Positions 1-6,394 of a stretch of 10,765 nt of DNA are shown here, in pieces (position 1 is the stretch's first letter; every line of letters starts with the position of its first letter). Source of the stretch: Candidatus Hydrothermarchaeota archaeon (GTDB taxonomy: Archaea > Hydrothermarchaeota > Hydrothermarchaeia > Hydrothermarchaeales > WAQR01); contig WAQR01000177.1 of assembly GCA_015520145.1 (NCBI GenBank), forward strand, positions 1 through 10,765, in the 5' to 3' direction. Below the pieces are notes generated by a model. It ran no database searches. It was not told the origin of the DNA and was given only the letters and a program-made list of their open reading frames with translations. The translations under genes were made by a program, and so were the position numbers.

Positions 1-2
1 TC

Positions 3-842
3 TTTGATGGAATACTCAAGCCGGTTACAAGGCTTACCGGATACGATATCCCTGGTATCAGCCTTTTACTTACCGTAGTGCTCGTCATATCTGTGGGGGC
101 GTTTACGAAGATGGCGTATGGCAAAAAGGCAATTGAAGTCTTTGAAAAATTGCTTTTAAAGCTCCCGCTCGTCAAGGGCATATACACAACCATAAAACAT
201 GCAAGCGCTGCTTTTTTTACCCAGAAAAGCGGGTTTCAGAGGGTTGTGCTGGTAGAGTATCCAAGGAAGGGGATTTTTTCAATCGGGTTTACGACTGCTA
301 TAAGTGTTAAAGAGATCCAGGAGAAAACAAAAGAAAATGTCGTGAACATATTCATCCCAACCTCTCCAAATCCCACCTCCGGCATGCTCATAATGGTACC
401 TGAAAAAAATACTATACCTCTAAAGATGACGCCTGAAGAAGGACTTAGACTCGTGGTTTCTGGAGGTTTTTCGTCTGCCGATGCTGAAAAGAAAATCACA
501 GTAGAGGAGGCATACTGGACAAAGGATAATGACAGGATTGAAGTGGCAGGCGAAGGCGATAAAGTAGTGGCGAACGTGGTGATAAGGTCGATACGTGCAG
601 TTGATGATACCGTAGTCTTGAAGGTGAGGAAAGATCTGGGACTTAGATTTGATAAAGATGTGAAGAGATCTGAGGAAAAGATAACGCTTGACGAAAACGA
701 ACTTACCATCTTAAAGCTGGAGTTTGTTGTGGATAGGAGGGAAAAGGGTCTTGTGGGATATTTTGTTGAAGTGAATCTTGATGGAGATACGATTTATACA
801 ATGAAAGACGAATATCCGCCGAGACTGGAGATTAGAGAATGA
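3..842 (+). CDS. DUF502 family membrane protein with extra C-terminal beta-rich region (5' end outside window)
   Basis: The reading frame is open from the left edge, so the true start lies outside; 279 residues are visible. The GTG at 78 is internal, because the residues before it already match the family (an IPGISLLL segment starting the membrane helix). One hydrophobic helix spans about residues 17-36. DUF502 hallmarks follow: KLPLVKGIY, then VVLVEYPRKGIFSIGF, then IPTSPNPTSGMLIMVPE and a TPEEGLRLVVSGG end. DUF502 proteins are small two-helix membrane proteins of unknown function. The family normally ends shortly after the SGG motif. Here about 115 further residues follow, rich in alternating hydrophobic residues (VVANVVIRSI, TVVLKVRK, YFVEVNLDGD), which I read as an Ig-like or CARDB-like beta sandwich. 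The next gene starts 22 bp downstream on the same strand, so an operon is likely. Family call is firm; the role is unknown. Confidence 0.88.
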   Translation, partial: FDGILKPVTRLTGYDIPGISLLLTVVLVISVGAFTKMAYGKKAIEVFEKLLLKLPLVKGIYTTIKHASAAFFTQKSGFQRVVLVEYPRKGIFSIGFTTAISVKEIQEKTKENVVNIFIPTSPNPTSGMLIMVPEKNTIPLKMTPEEGLRLVVSGGFSSADAEKKITVEEAYWTKDNDRIEVAGEGDKVVANVVIRSIRAVDDTVVLKVRKDLGLRFDKDVKRSEEKITLDENELTILKLEFVVDRREKGLVGYFVEVNLDGDTIYTMKDEYPPRLEIRE

Positions 843-864
843 ACAGGGAAAGGGATAAACAGGT

Positions 865-1653
865 ATGATATCAAAACATCATCCAAGATATGAGTCAATA
901 AAGGTTCGCGAGAGACTTGTGGACGGGCATAAGAAAGGGATAACTGTACTCGAGGGACTCATAGCTCATGGCAGGGGAGAAGCATTCGATTACCTTTTAG
1001 GAGAGAAAACGACAGGACCGGCCTCCAATGCAATCAGGGCATCCGCAGCTCTGCTCGTCCTGGCAGAATGCCCGGTAATCTCGGTTAACGGGAATACCGC
1101 TGTATTGTGTCCACAGGGACTCGTCGAGCTGGCAGAGGTCTGTAACGCAAAGCTCGAGGTCAACCTCTTCTATCGTTCAGATAGGAGGGCAAGGAAGATT
1201 GAGGAGACGTTGATTGAGCACGGTGCAGATAGAGTGTACGGGGTTTCTCCGACAGAGGTGATTGACGGTATTGCCAGCGAACGGAGGATGGTCGATAAAG
1301 AAGGGATATTCAAAAGCGATGTTGTGCTTGTTGCCCTGGAGGACGGGGACAGGACAGAGGCGCTTGTAAAACAGGGTAAAAAGGTAATCGCAGTCGATTT
1401 AAATCCCCTCTCAAGGACTGCGAGATATGCAACGGTTACTGTTGTTGATAATGTGATTCGGGCTGTCCCAGAACTGGTTAAGGAGGTTAGGAGATTGAAA
1501 AACGCACAGGAGCGTGGCGGCAGGGACGGTGGGGATTTAAGCAGTGATTTGGAGATGATGGTATCAGCATTTGATAACCAAAAGAATCTTGGAGAATCGC
1601 TTGAGGTGATGTGCAGGAATATCTTTAAAGAGTATTCTTTTTCAGAGGAATAG
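865..1653 (+). CDS. 4-phosphopantoate--beta-alanine ligase (archaeal phosphopantothenate synthetase)
   Basis: This cytosolic enzyme joins 4-phosphopantoate and beta-alanine using ATP, the archaeal route to phosphopantothenate and CoA (COG1701; replaces bacterial PanC/CoaA order). The 262-residue length is normal. The N-terminal block HPRYESIKVRERLVDGHKKG followed by GLIAHGRGEAFDYLLGE (residues 31-47) is diagnostic. Further conserved blocks are VISVNGNTAVL (71-81), VDLNPLSRTA (177-186), VDNVIRAVP (194-202) and the C-terminal FDNQKNL (236-242). The ATG at 865 is chosen because it places HPRYES right at the N-terminus, as in homologues; only a weak purine-rich stretch precedes it. An unusual Gly/Asp-rich stretch (ERGGRDGGDLSSD, about 216-228) sits between the last two conserved blocks and resembles an insert in the NAD synthetase downstream. 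It is probably co-transcribed with the DUF502 gene, though there is no known functional link. Confidence 0.95.
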   Translation: MISKHHPRYESIKVRERLVDGHKKGITVLEGLIAHGRGEAFDYLLGEKTTGPASNAIRASAALLVLAECPVISVNGNTAVLCPQGLVELAEVCNAKLEVNLFYRSDRRARKIEETLIEHGADRVYGVSPTEVIDGIASERRMVDKEGIFKSDVVLVALEDGDRTEALVKQGKKVIAVDLNPLSRTARYATVTVVDNVIRAVPELVKEVRRLKNAQERGGRDGGDLSSDLEMMVSAFDNQKNLGESLEVMCRNIFKEYSFSEE

Positions 1654-1665
1654 TGCAGGCGAGAT

Positions 1666-1692
1666 TTTTCGTGACTCTACATGAATTTTTTT
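1666..1692 (+). terminator. Probable oligo-T terminator after the CoA gene
   Basis: Two T runs follow the stop codon at 1651-1653: five T at about 1666-1670 and seven T at 1686-1692. Archaeal RNA polymerase can terminate at such T tracts without a hairpin. No strong stem is visible. The run also lies just upstream of the next promoter, which fits a transcript boundary. Confidence 0.4.
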
Positions 1693-1696
1693 ACTT

Positions 1697-1720
1697 AAAA
1701 AACTATTTATATTATATTAT
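1697..1720 (+). promoter_or_regulatory. TATA/BRE-like promoter of the 1784 gene
   Basis: An A-rich BRE-like stretch (AAAAAACTA, 1697-1705) is followed by TTTATATTATATTA, a strong archaeal TATA-like element. A start of transcription about 26 bp downstream, near 1735, would leave a leader of roughly 50 nt carrying the AAAGGAGG ribosome site at 1773-1780. Confidence 0.5.
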
Positions 1721-1783
1721 CAATAACTCTGCTCTATAATTTCCCGGGTTATAAAATCCTAAATCCTTATGAAAAGGAGGCAA

Positions 1784-2206
1784 ATGTCATTGGCAAAAGA
1801 AAAGCGTGAAGAAAAAGGTGTACTCTTTGGTAAAATGGATGAGATGGTACTTTTCGAGAAGATCGACGAGATCCAGGAAATAGAATCATTGAAAGGTGCC
1901 TTCGATTCAGAACGTCTAAGATGGCTTATCGGAAAAGAAGTCCCAGAACTCATGGATGAGGAGATGTACGATGATATCGTGGAAGAGGTCATGATCCAGG
2001 AGAAGGTCAGGACAGTTATATTTAACGTGGCCAAGGAACTGGGTGTCGAAATAAAAGAGTTTATTGTGTACAATATCGGTGATAAGACTATAATGGGTGT
2101 GGACAGGGAGCTCATGGACGAGATCAAAAAAGAGATGAAAATGAAGGGTACAACGGAGATTGGTGGAATTGAGCTGATACCTGGAAAACTCTGGCTTACA
2201 CTGTGA
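1784..2206 (+). CDS. Small acidic protein of unknown function
   Basis: I do not recognise this protein (140 residues from the ATG at 1784). An in-frame ATG at 1769 would add MKRRQ, but that stretch overlaps the purine-rich ribosome site AAAGGAGG (1773-1780), so 1784 is preferred even though the spacing is short (3 nt). It is highly charged, with many Glu, Lys and Asp, and looks soluble: no signal peptide, membrane helix, Cys motif or nucleotide-binding loop. The first half reads as charged helices, including an ELMDEEMYDDIVEEVM stretch. The second half looks alpha/beta, with a probable strand pair around IKEFIVYNIGDKTIMGVD and a hydrophobic C-terminus (GIELIPGKLWLTL). It has its own promoter and lies alone between two unrelated genes, so context gives no function. 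Codon use and the good regulatory signals argue that it is real. Confidence 0.75.
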   Translation: MSLAKEKREEKGVLFGKMDEMVLFEKIDEIQEIESLKGAFDSERLRWLIGKEVPELMDEEMYDDIVEEVMIQEKVRTVIFNVAKELGVEIKEFIVYNIGDKTIMGVDRELMDEIKKEMKMKGTTEIGGIELIPGKLWLTL

Positions 2207-2240
2207 TTTCTATATATTATGCGTTATCTGCAACGATTTT

Positions 2241-2256
2241 CCCAACTTTTAAGTAG
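2241..2256 (+). promoter_or_regulatory. Possible promoter of the NAD synthetase gene
   Basis: A TATA-like CTTTTAAG (2246-2253) lies about 31 bp before the ATG at 2281. There is no ribosome site in front of that ATG, so a nearly leaderless transcript is likely. A second AT-rich stretch, CTATATATTATG near 2210-2221, is a less well placed alternative. Confidence 0.35.
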
Positions 2257-2280
2257 TAGTGTTTCAACAACTGTAAGTAT

Positions 2281-3987
2281 ATGAAAGGAATTAAAATCGC
2301 AATTGCCCAGATAAACCCTACTGTAGGCGACCTTGATGGCAACGCCAGGATTATAATAGATTATATTAAAAAGGCCAGAGAAAAAGAGGCAGACATTGTC
2401 GTTTTCCCTGAGCTTGCAGTAACAGGCTATCCGCCAAAAGACCTGGTTTTAAAACCTCTTTTTGTTAAAAAAAACCTTGAAAAATTCAGCGAGATCGCAG
2501 GTGCGGCCAGTGATATTACAGCAGTTGTGGGGTTCGTGGACAAACAGGGAAACGATATCTATAATGCAGCAGGTATCATAAAGGACAGAGAGGTAATCGG
2601 GATACAGCACAAGACCAACCTGCCCAACTACGATGTGTTCGACGAGATGAGATATTTCAAGCCTGCCAGAGAACGCCATATCTTTGAAATCGAAGGTACG
2701 GTCTTTGGAATAAACATCTGCGAGGACATCTGGGTGGACGTCGGACCTCTGGAAGACCAGGCAAAAAAAGGGGCTGACATCATAATCAATATCTCTGCCT
2801 CACCATTCCATGCAGGCAAGCCGGGAGAAAGGGAGGGCATGCTATCAAGAAAGGCAAGAGAGAACGATGTAACCATTGTCTACTGCAACCTTGTCGGAGG
2901 ACAGGACGACCTTGTTTTCGATGGCGGGAGTTACATATTCAATAATAACGGAGAGCTGGTAACGCAGGCTAACAGATTCTCTGAAGACCTCGTGGTGGTG
3001 GAACTGGAAACCAGCAGAGACGGCAGAGACGGCTGGGACGGCAGTGGCGGGATGGGCCGGATGGACAGGAGGGGCGGCGGGGTCACCAGGAAGGGTACAG
3101 CCATACAGGAGAGGGATATCACAGAAGAGGATATCACAGAAGAGGTGTTCATGGCACTGGTACTCGGTATCAGGGACTATGTCCTGAAAAACGGGTTTAG
3201 GAAGGTGGTAATCGGGCTAAGCGGGGGGATAGATTCGTCCCTGACTGCTGCGCTTGCTGTTGAGGCATTGGGGAAAGAGAATGTTGTTGGAGTCTCAATG
3301 CCCAGCAGGATCACATCAAAGGCCAGTAAAGAGGATGCAGAGACACTTGCAGAGAACCTGGGCATAGAGCTTAAGACCATTCCGATAGATGAGATATTCG
3401 ATGCATATATAAGTACGCTGGAAGGCGAATTCAAAGGCAGGAAAGAAGACGTGACCGAAGAGAACATCCAGGCAAGGATAAGAGGGAATATCCTGATGGC
3501 ACTCTCAAACAAGTTCGGATATCTCGTTCTTTCAACAGGCAACAAATCAGAGATTGCAGTCGGGTATACCACTTTGTACGGGGACATGGCTGGCGGGATT
3601 GCGGTCATCTCAGACGTGCCAAAGACCCTGGTATACAAACTGGCAGAGTATATCAATTCAAGATATGGTAAAACCATCCCGGGACGCATAATCCTAAAAG
3701 AGCCGACAGCAGAACTGAAGGTCGGGCAGAAAGATTCCGATTCCCTGCCGCCTTACGAAATCCTGGACAGGATACTGCACGCGTATATCGAGGAGGATAA
3801 AGGTATGGAAGAGATCCTGGCCATGGGGTTTGATAGGGATGTGGTCGAGGACGTCATCAGGAGAGTCGATCATAACGAATACAAAAGACAGCAGGCACCA
3901 CCCGGCATCAGGGTTACTACAAAAGCGTTTGGCAGCGGGAGGAGGATGCCGATAACCAACGCATATAACAACCGAAGTAGAGGCTAG
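2281..3987 (+). CDS. nadE: Glutamine-dependent NAD+ synthetase
   Basis: This cytosolic enzyme catalyses the last step of NAD synthesis, amidating deamido-NAD with ammonia released from glutamine. The first 240 residues are a nitrilase-type glutaminase domain with the expected Glu-Lys-Cys triad: E44 in FPELAVTGYPP, K111 in HKTNLPNYDVFDE and C147 in NICEDIW. Residues 288 onward are the synthetase domain: ATP loop GLSGGIDSS (312-320), SMPSRITSKAS (339-349), ARIRGNILMALSN (398-410), STGNKSEIAVGYTTLYGDMAGG (418-439) and AELKVGQKDSDSLPPYEILD (477-496). At 568 residues it is typical of the two-domain form. The linker (243-287) is odd: low-complexity Gly/Arg/Asp with 9-bp DNA repeats, then a duplicated DITEE. 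Some archaea use a short ammonia-dependent NadE, so bacterial ancestry is possible but untested. Ogg2 follows after 3 nt. Confidence 0.96.
   Translation: MKGIKIAIAQINPTVGDLDGNARIIIDYIKKAREKEADIVVFPELAVTGYPPKDLVLKPLFVKKNLEKFSEIAGAASDITAVVGFVDKQGNDIYNAAGIIKDREVIGIQHKTNLPNYDVFDEMRYFKPARERHIFEIEGTVFGINICEDIWVDVGPLEDQAKKGADIIINISASPFHAGKPGEREGMLSRKARENDVTIVYCNLVGGQDDLVFDGGSYIFNNNGELVTQANRFSEDLVVVELETSRDGRDGWDGSGGMGRMDRRGGGVTRKGTAIQERDITEEDITEEVFMALVLGIRDYVLKNGFRKVVIGLSGGIDSSLTAALAVEALGKENVVGVSMPSRITSKASKEDAETLAENLGIELKTIPIDEIFDAYISTLEGEFKGRKEDVTEENIQARIRGNILMALSNKFGYLVLSTGNKSEIAVGYTTLYGDMAGGIAVISDVPKTLVYKLAEYINSRYGKTIPGRIILKEPTAELKVGQKDSDSLPPYEILDRILHAYIEEDKGMEEILAMGFDRDVVEDVIRRVDHNEYKRQQAPPGIRVTTKAFGSGRRMPITNAYNNRSRG
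3016..3042 (+). repeat. 9-bp tandem repeat encoding RDG units in the NadE linker
   Basis: Three consecutive 9-bp units (AGAGACGGC, AGAGACGGC, TGGGACGGC) encode RDG-RDG-WDG. They lie in a Gly-rich, GC-rich stretch that continues to about 3090 and separates the two catalytic domains. Confidence 0.85.
3114..3143 (+). repeat. 15-bp perfect tandem duplication in the NadE linker
   Basis: GGATATCACAGAAGA occurs twice head to tail, at 3114-3128 and 3129-3143. It encodes DITEE-DITEE, keeps the frame, and sits just before the synthetase domain. Confidence 0.9.
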
Positions 3988-3990
3988 GAG

Positions 3991-4656
3991 ATGGACAATG
4001 GAGATATTTCAAAGCTAAAAAGATACCATGCAGCGAAAAGAGATGAAATAAGGGCACGGCTAAGGGAGTTCCATAATATTTCAAGAGAGGACGATAAACG
4101 GATATTCGAAGAGCTATGCTTTTGCATCCTGACCGCAAATACGAGCGCGGAAATGGGGCTAAGATCTATTGCAGAGATCAGGGACATCCTTCTAGACGGC
4201 AGCCAGGAAGATATATGTTCAATGCTCAAAAAAAGCGGATACAGGTACCCAAACAAACGTGCAGAATATATCGTCGAAACAAGAAACCGTCTAAAAGAAG
4301 ACGTCGGGCTTGGCAGGGGTGAGGGGAGACTTGGTGAAAAGATAAGGTCTTTTAATAACAAAGACGAACTGAGAGAATACTTTGTTAAAAATGTAAAAGG
4401 ATTTGGATTTAAAGAGGCAAGCCATTTCCTTAGGAACATCGGGGTCAGGGGATATGCGATTTTAGACAAACACATCCTAACCTGCCTTTCTGAATACGGA
4501 GTTGTCGAAAGATTCGGGAAAAAACGCCCAATAAATAAGAGCGAGTACCTTGAAATCGAAGAGAAGATGAAGCAATTTTCCAAAAAAACAGGTATCGATT
4601 TCGACGAACTTGACCTCCTATTCTGGAGCTCTAAAACAGGTAAAATCCTCAAATAA
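3991..4656 (+). CDS. 8-oxoguanine DNA glycosylase/AP lyase, archaeal Ogg2 type
   Basis: It removes 8-oxoguanine from DNA and nicks the backbone by beta-elimination (base excision repair; COG1059). The helix-hairpin-helix signature is clear: VKGFGFKEASHFLRNIG (residues 135-151) then YAILDKHIL (155-163). K141 and D159 are the expected catalytic Lys and Asp; their spacing of 18 equals that of Lys129/Asp147 in the Methanocaldococcus enzyme. The N-terminal ELCFCILTANTSAE block and the C-terminal LLFWSSKTGKILK also match; the last Lys contributes to 8-oxoG recognition in Ogg2. The 221-residue length is slightly above the usual value of about 207, because of a charged loop near 107-118. The ATG lies 3 nt after the nadE stop, with AGGAG immediately upstream, so translational coupling is likely. 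The last 39 bp overlap the converging DUF123 gene. Confidence 0.93.
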   Translation: MDNGDISKLKRYHAAKRDEIRARLREFHNISREDDKRIFEELCFCILTANTSAEMGLRSIAEIRDILLDGSQEDICSMLKKSGYRYPNKRAEYIVETRNRLKEDVGLGRGEGRLGEKIRSFNNKDELREYFVKNVKGFGFKEASHFLRNIGVRGYAILDKHILTCLSEYGVVERFGKKRPINKSEYLEIEEKMKQFSKKTGIDFDELDLLFWSSKTGKILK

Positions 4657-5025
4657 CCTCTCAAATAATTCTAAGTTCTCTTCTCCTGGCACAAAAAACA
4701 GATGGCTCTTACATCTGCAATCGCTCGAACCAAATCCCCTGATACAGTCAAACGCCCTGAATCTCTCTGCAATCCTGCACTCCATCTTTTCCTCTGTTTC
4801 TTTGTAGTATATCCTGGTGATTCTGGCATTTTGTGTAAGATAGTCTATGTGCCAGTGGAGTTTCTTTTTCTGATTCAGGTGTCTTTGCACCCTTAGATAA
4901 ATCGAATTTAAGGCCGAGCCGACATAGATATAACAGCCCATTTTAAAATCGACCCTTCCAAGTCTGCCGATCTTTATCTCCTTATCTTCTTCAAGTTTTA
5001 ATACCAGGCAGTAAACCCCTTTCAT
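4618..5025 (-). CDS. DUF123 / Uri-superfamily GIY-YIG-like protein
   Basis: The 135 residues match DUF123 (COG1833), an archaeal GIY-YIG-like family annotated as putative endonuclease. Visible hallmarks are MKGVYCLVLKL at the start, GCYIYVGSALNSIYLRVQRH (the YIYVGSA motif with the catalytic-type Arg downstream), KLHWHIDYL, a conserved Glu in the CRIAE segment, and the Cys-rich end GFGSSDCRCKSHLFF. In some archaea DUF123 is fused to endonuclease III, which supports a DNA-processing role, and here it converges on a DNA glycosylase gene. The stop codon lies inside the Ogg2 gene, giving a 39-bp antisense overlap, so the two transcripts could interfere. No ribosome site precedes the ATG; a TATA-like element about 29 bp upstream suggests a near-leaderless transcript. 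Biochemical activity of the family is not well established. Confidence 0.9.
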   Translation of the reverse strand: MKGVYCLVLKLEEDKEIKIGRLGRVDFKMGCYIYVGSALNSIYLRVQRHLNQKKKLHWHIDYLTQNARITRIYYKETEEKMECRIAERFRAFDCIRGFGSSDCRCKSHLFFVPGEENLELFERLFEDFTCFRAPE

Positions 5026-5047
5026 GGGTTTCTGTTATAGCTGTTCT

Positions 5048-5059
5048 GGAATAAAAAGG
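5048..5059 (-). promoter_or_regulatory. TATA-like element for the DUF123 gene
   Basis: On the minus strand this reads CCTTTTATTCC, centred about 29 bp upstream of the ATG at 5025, which fits a leaderless or nearly leaderless start. It overlaps one copy of the adjoining 13-bp tandem repeat. Confidence 0.35.
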
Positions 5060-5079
5060 TCATCATAAAAGGTCATCAT
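5054..5079. repeat. 13-bp perfect tandem repeat in the divergent intergenic region
   Basis: AAAAGGTCATCAT occurs twice head to tail (5054-5066 and 5067-5079), upstream of the DUF123 start. Because it overlaps the TATA-like element it duplicates promoter sequence. It could be a regulator half-site pair or simple slippage. Confidence 0.85.
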
Positions 5080-5114
5080 CCCACAAAATCGTGGTCTTAT
5101 ATGTCCAATGACAG

Positions 5115-5128
5115 AAAGGTTTTTAAGT
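5115..5128 (+). promoter_or_regulatory. Promoter of the CxxC/CGGC gene pair
   Basis: GAAAGGT (BRE-like) followed by TTTTAAGT (5121-5128) forms a plausible archaeal promoter. Transcription from about 5150 would give a 33-nt leader carrying the GAGGT ribosome site at 5172-5176, 6 nt before the ATG at 5183. Confidence 0.45.
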
Positions 5129-5182
5129 TAAGTCAGCCAAACTGCCACTTAAGAAGATATGATATATATTTGAGGTTTTGAT

Positions 5183-5308
5183 ATGACTGATGCAGAATGT
5201 TTTAATTGTAAGAACAAAAGCACGACTGCTCCGCTTATAAAAATAGAAAAGGACGAAAATGAAGCGTGGGTGTGTGTTCGCTGTCTCCCGATGTTGATAC
5301 ATGGTTAA
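5183..5308 (+). CDS. 41-residue CxxC...CxxC putative zinc-binding microprotein
   Basis: This short frame encodes 41 residues with two CxxC knuckles, C6-x2-C9 and C31-x2-C34, the usual layout of a four-Cys zinc ribbon. Between them lies a charged turn (IEKDENEAW), and the protein ends CVRCLPMLIHG. A well-placed ribosome site (GAGGT, 6 nt before the ATG) and an upstream promoter support translation. The last 8 bp (ATGGTTAA) overlap the start of the CGGC-domain gene, a classic arrangement for translational coupling, so the two products probably work together. I cannot name a family or function. The regular Cys spacing, ribosome site and coupling make a chance frame unlikely. Confidence 0.8.
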   Translation: MTDAECFNCKNKSTTAPLIKIEKDENEAWVCVRCLPMLIHG

Positions 5309-5756
5309 ATGCAGGGTAATCCAAATGCCAGGGGATGAGAATACAGTCTCAGCCGCTCGTAAGAGCCTGGAAATTGAAAGAGAGAAGGCAAAAAGGATAG
5401 CTATTGTCAGGTGTGATATCATCTCCGAGGTATGCCCCGGGGTAGGATGCCTTGACGCATTTGACAGGAGAACAGAGCGGTTTAAAGAGTACGGCCGGGA
5501 CACGAAACTTATCGGATTTTTCACATGCGGAGGATGCTCTGGCAGGAGGGTTTTCAGGCTTGCAAATACCCTGAAAAGATACAAGGTGGATGCCATCCAC
5601 ATGAGTTCCTGCATGCTGATGGAAGCACCGTTTGCCCGATGTCCCCACAAAAAAGAGATAAAAAAGTCAATCGAGCGCCTGGGGATAGAGGCTGTCGAAG
5701 GGACGCATCACGAGGTCGGGCAGTATGTCGGAGGTGTTCCGTTCCATAAGAGATGA
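5301..5756 (+). CDS. CGGC domain protein (putative metal-binding)
   Basis: This 151-residue protein matches the CGGC domain family, small Cys-rich proteins of unknown function thought to bind metal. The core runs from about residue 32: RIAIVRCDIISEVCPGVGC (C38, C45, C50), then LIGFFTCGGCSGRRV with the CGGC motif at 76-79, then DAIHMSSCM (C104), RCPHKKEI (C114) and the GTHHE block (134-138). The first 30 residues, before the usual domain start, are an extension. The ATG at 5301 is favoured because it overlaps the upstream stop codon; an ATG at residue 9 is an alternative. No membrane segment or signal peptide is visible. It is the second gene of a coupled pair with the 41-residue CxxC protein, which suggests a shared metal or redox role. 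Confidence 0.9.
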   Translation: MVKCRVIQMPGDENTVSAARKSLEIEREKAKRIAIVRCDIISEVCPGVGCLDAFDRRTERFKEYGRDTKLIGFFTCGGCSGRRVFRLANTLKRYKVDAIHMSSCMLMEAPFARCPHKKEIKKSIERLGIEAVEGTHHEVGQYVGGVPFHKR

Positions 5757-5767
5757 TTCGATGATTC
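5752..5767. repeat. 8-bp tandem duplication at the CGGC gene stop
   Basis: GATGATTC is repeated at 5752-5759 and 5760-5767. The first copy contains the TGA stop, and the pair lies in the 21-bp gap between two convergent genes. Confidence 0.7.
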
Positions 5768-5777
5768 CAGCGGTATT

Positions 5778-6374
5778 TTATCGTAAATTTTCCTCAAATT
5801 TCCTGCTGGCAGTTGTCAGTTTCAGTGCAAGAGTAACATCACCTCTGGTCTTTTCCAGGAGGACCCTGATAACGTCCTGTTTCCTCCTTATAGGCAGCAC
5901 TGCACTTGGGTAGTCAAAGGCCATTATATTAAAGGATATCTCGTCCATAAGGTCAAGGAAATACTCTGCTTTATCAAAATCATCCTTTCTTATGGAATCG
6001 AGTATGCACCTTCTAAGCTCTCCAACAGAATCGGCAAGTCCAAGGACATAGGATTCCGGAGATATGCTTAATTCTTTTGGAGTTGGTATGGGACAGTCCT
6101 TCAAGAAGGCATAGACTAGAACGGCCTCGCTGTATTCCTGTAGTGATTCCTGGAGAAAATTGAACTCAAAATCCGAGTCATTTAGAGTGGATACAATCTT
6201 TGCAGCAGCGTCAATCAGGTCCTTGGCATCGTCGAAATTCTCTTTATGGATCTCCCTTATGGCCTTGGTGGAAAATCTCCTTATCTCCCTTGAGTTTGCA
6301 AATATCTTTTCCCTTCTCTTGTCTTTCTTATCAAGCTCACTTTTAATATTGTTGATGATCTTCTGCAGATTCAT
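5778..6374 (-). CDS. Translin/TRAX family protein (archaeal C3PO-type)
   Basis: The 198 residues are all helical and match archaeal translin (COG2178). Family landmarks are REIRRFSTKAIREIH (29-43), LQESLQEYSEAVLVYAFL (74-91), YVLGLADSVGELRR (109-122), YFLDLMDEI (138-146), AFDYPSAVLPIRRKQDVIR (152-170) and a basic C-terminal helix. E80 and E83 in QEYSEA correspond to the two glutamates of the TRAX active site; D144/E145 could supply further acidic ligands. Archaeal homologues form an octameric shell that binds and cuts RNA. Nuclease activity here is inferred from these residues. The gene starts 20 bp after the taw1 stop on the same strand, with a purine-rich GGAAGGAT just ahead of the ATG, so it is probably the second gene of a taw1 operon, placing it next to a tRNA-modification enzyme. 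Confidence 0.92.
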   Translation of the reverse strand: MNLQKIINNIKSELDKKDKRREKIFANSREIRRFSTKAIREIHKENFDDAKDLIDAAAKIVSTLNDSDFEFNFLQESLQEYSEAVLVYAFLKDCPIPTPKELSISPESYVLGLADSVGELRRCILDSIRKDDFDKAEYFLDLMDEISFNIMAFDYPSAVLPIRRKQDVIRVLLEKTRGDVTLALKLTTASRKFEENLR

Positions 6375-6394
6375 ATCCTTCCATTTAACATTTT

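Noticed and set aside
78..80. GTG as the start of the DUF502 gene.
   Set aside because: The frame continues upstream to the window edge with family-like residues, including the start of the membrane helix.
3177..3689. A 170-codon minus-strand frame opposite the NAD synthetase domain.
   Set aside because: It is the antisense shadow of strongly conserved nadE sequence and has no ribosome site or motif.
3984..4664. A 226-codon frame on the minus strand opposite Ogg2.
   Set aside because: Its Ser/Leu-rich translation has no recognisable motif, while the opposite frame is a clear Ogg2 with catalytic Lys and Asp.
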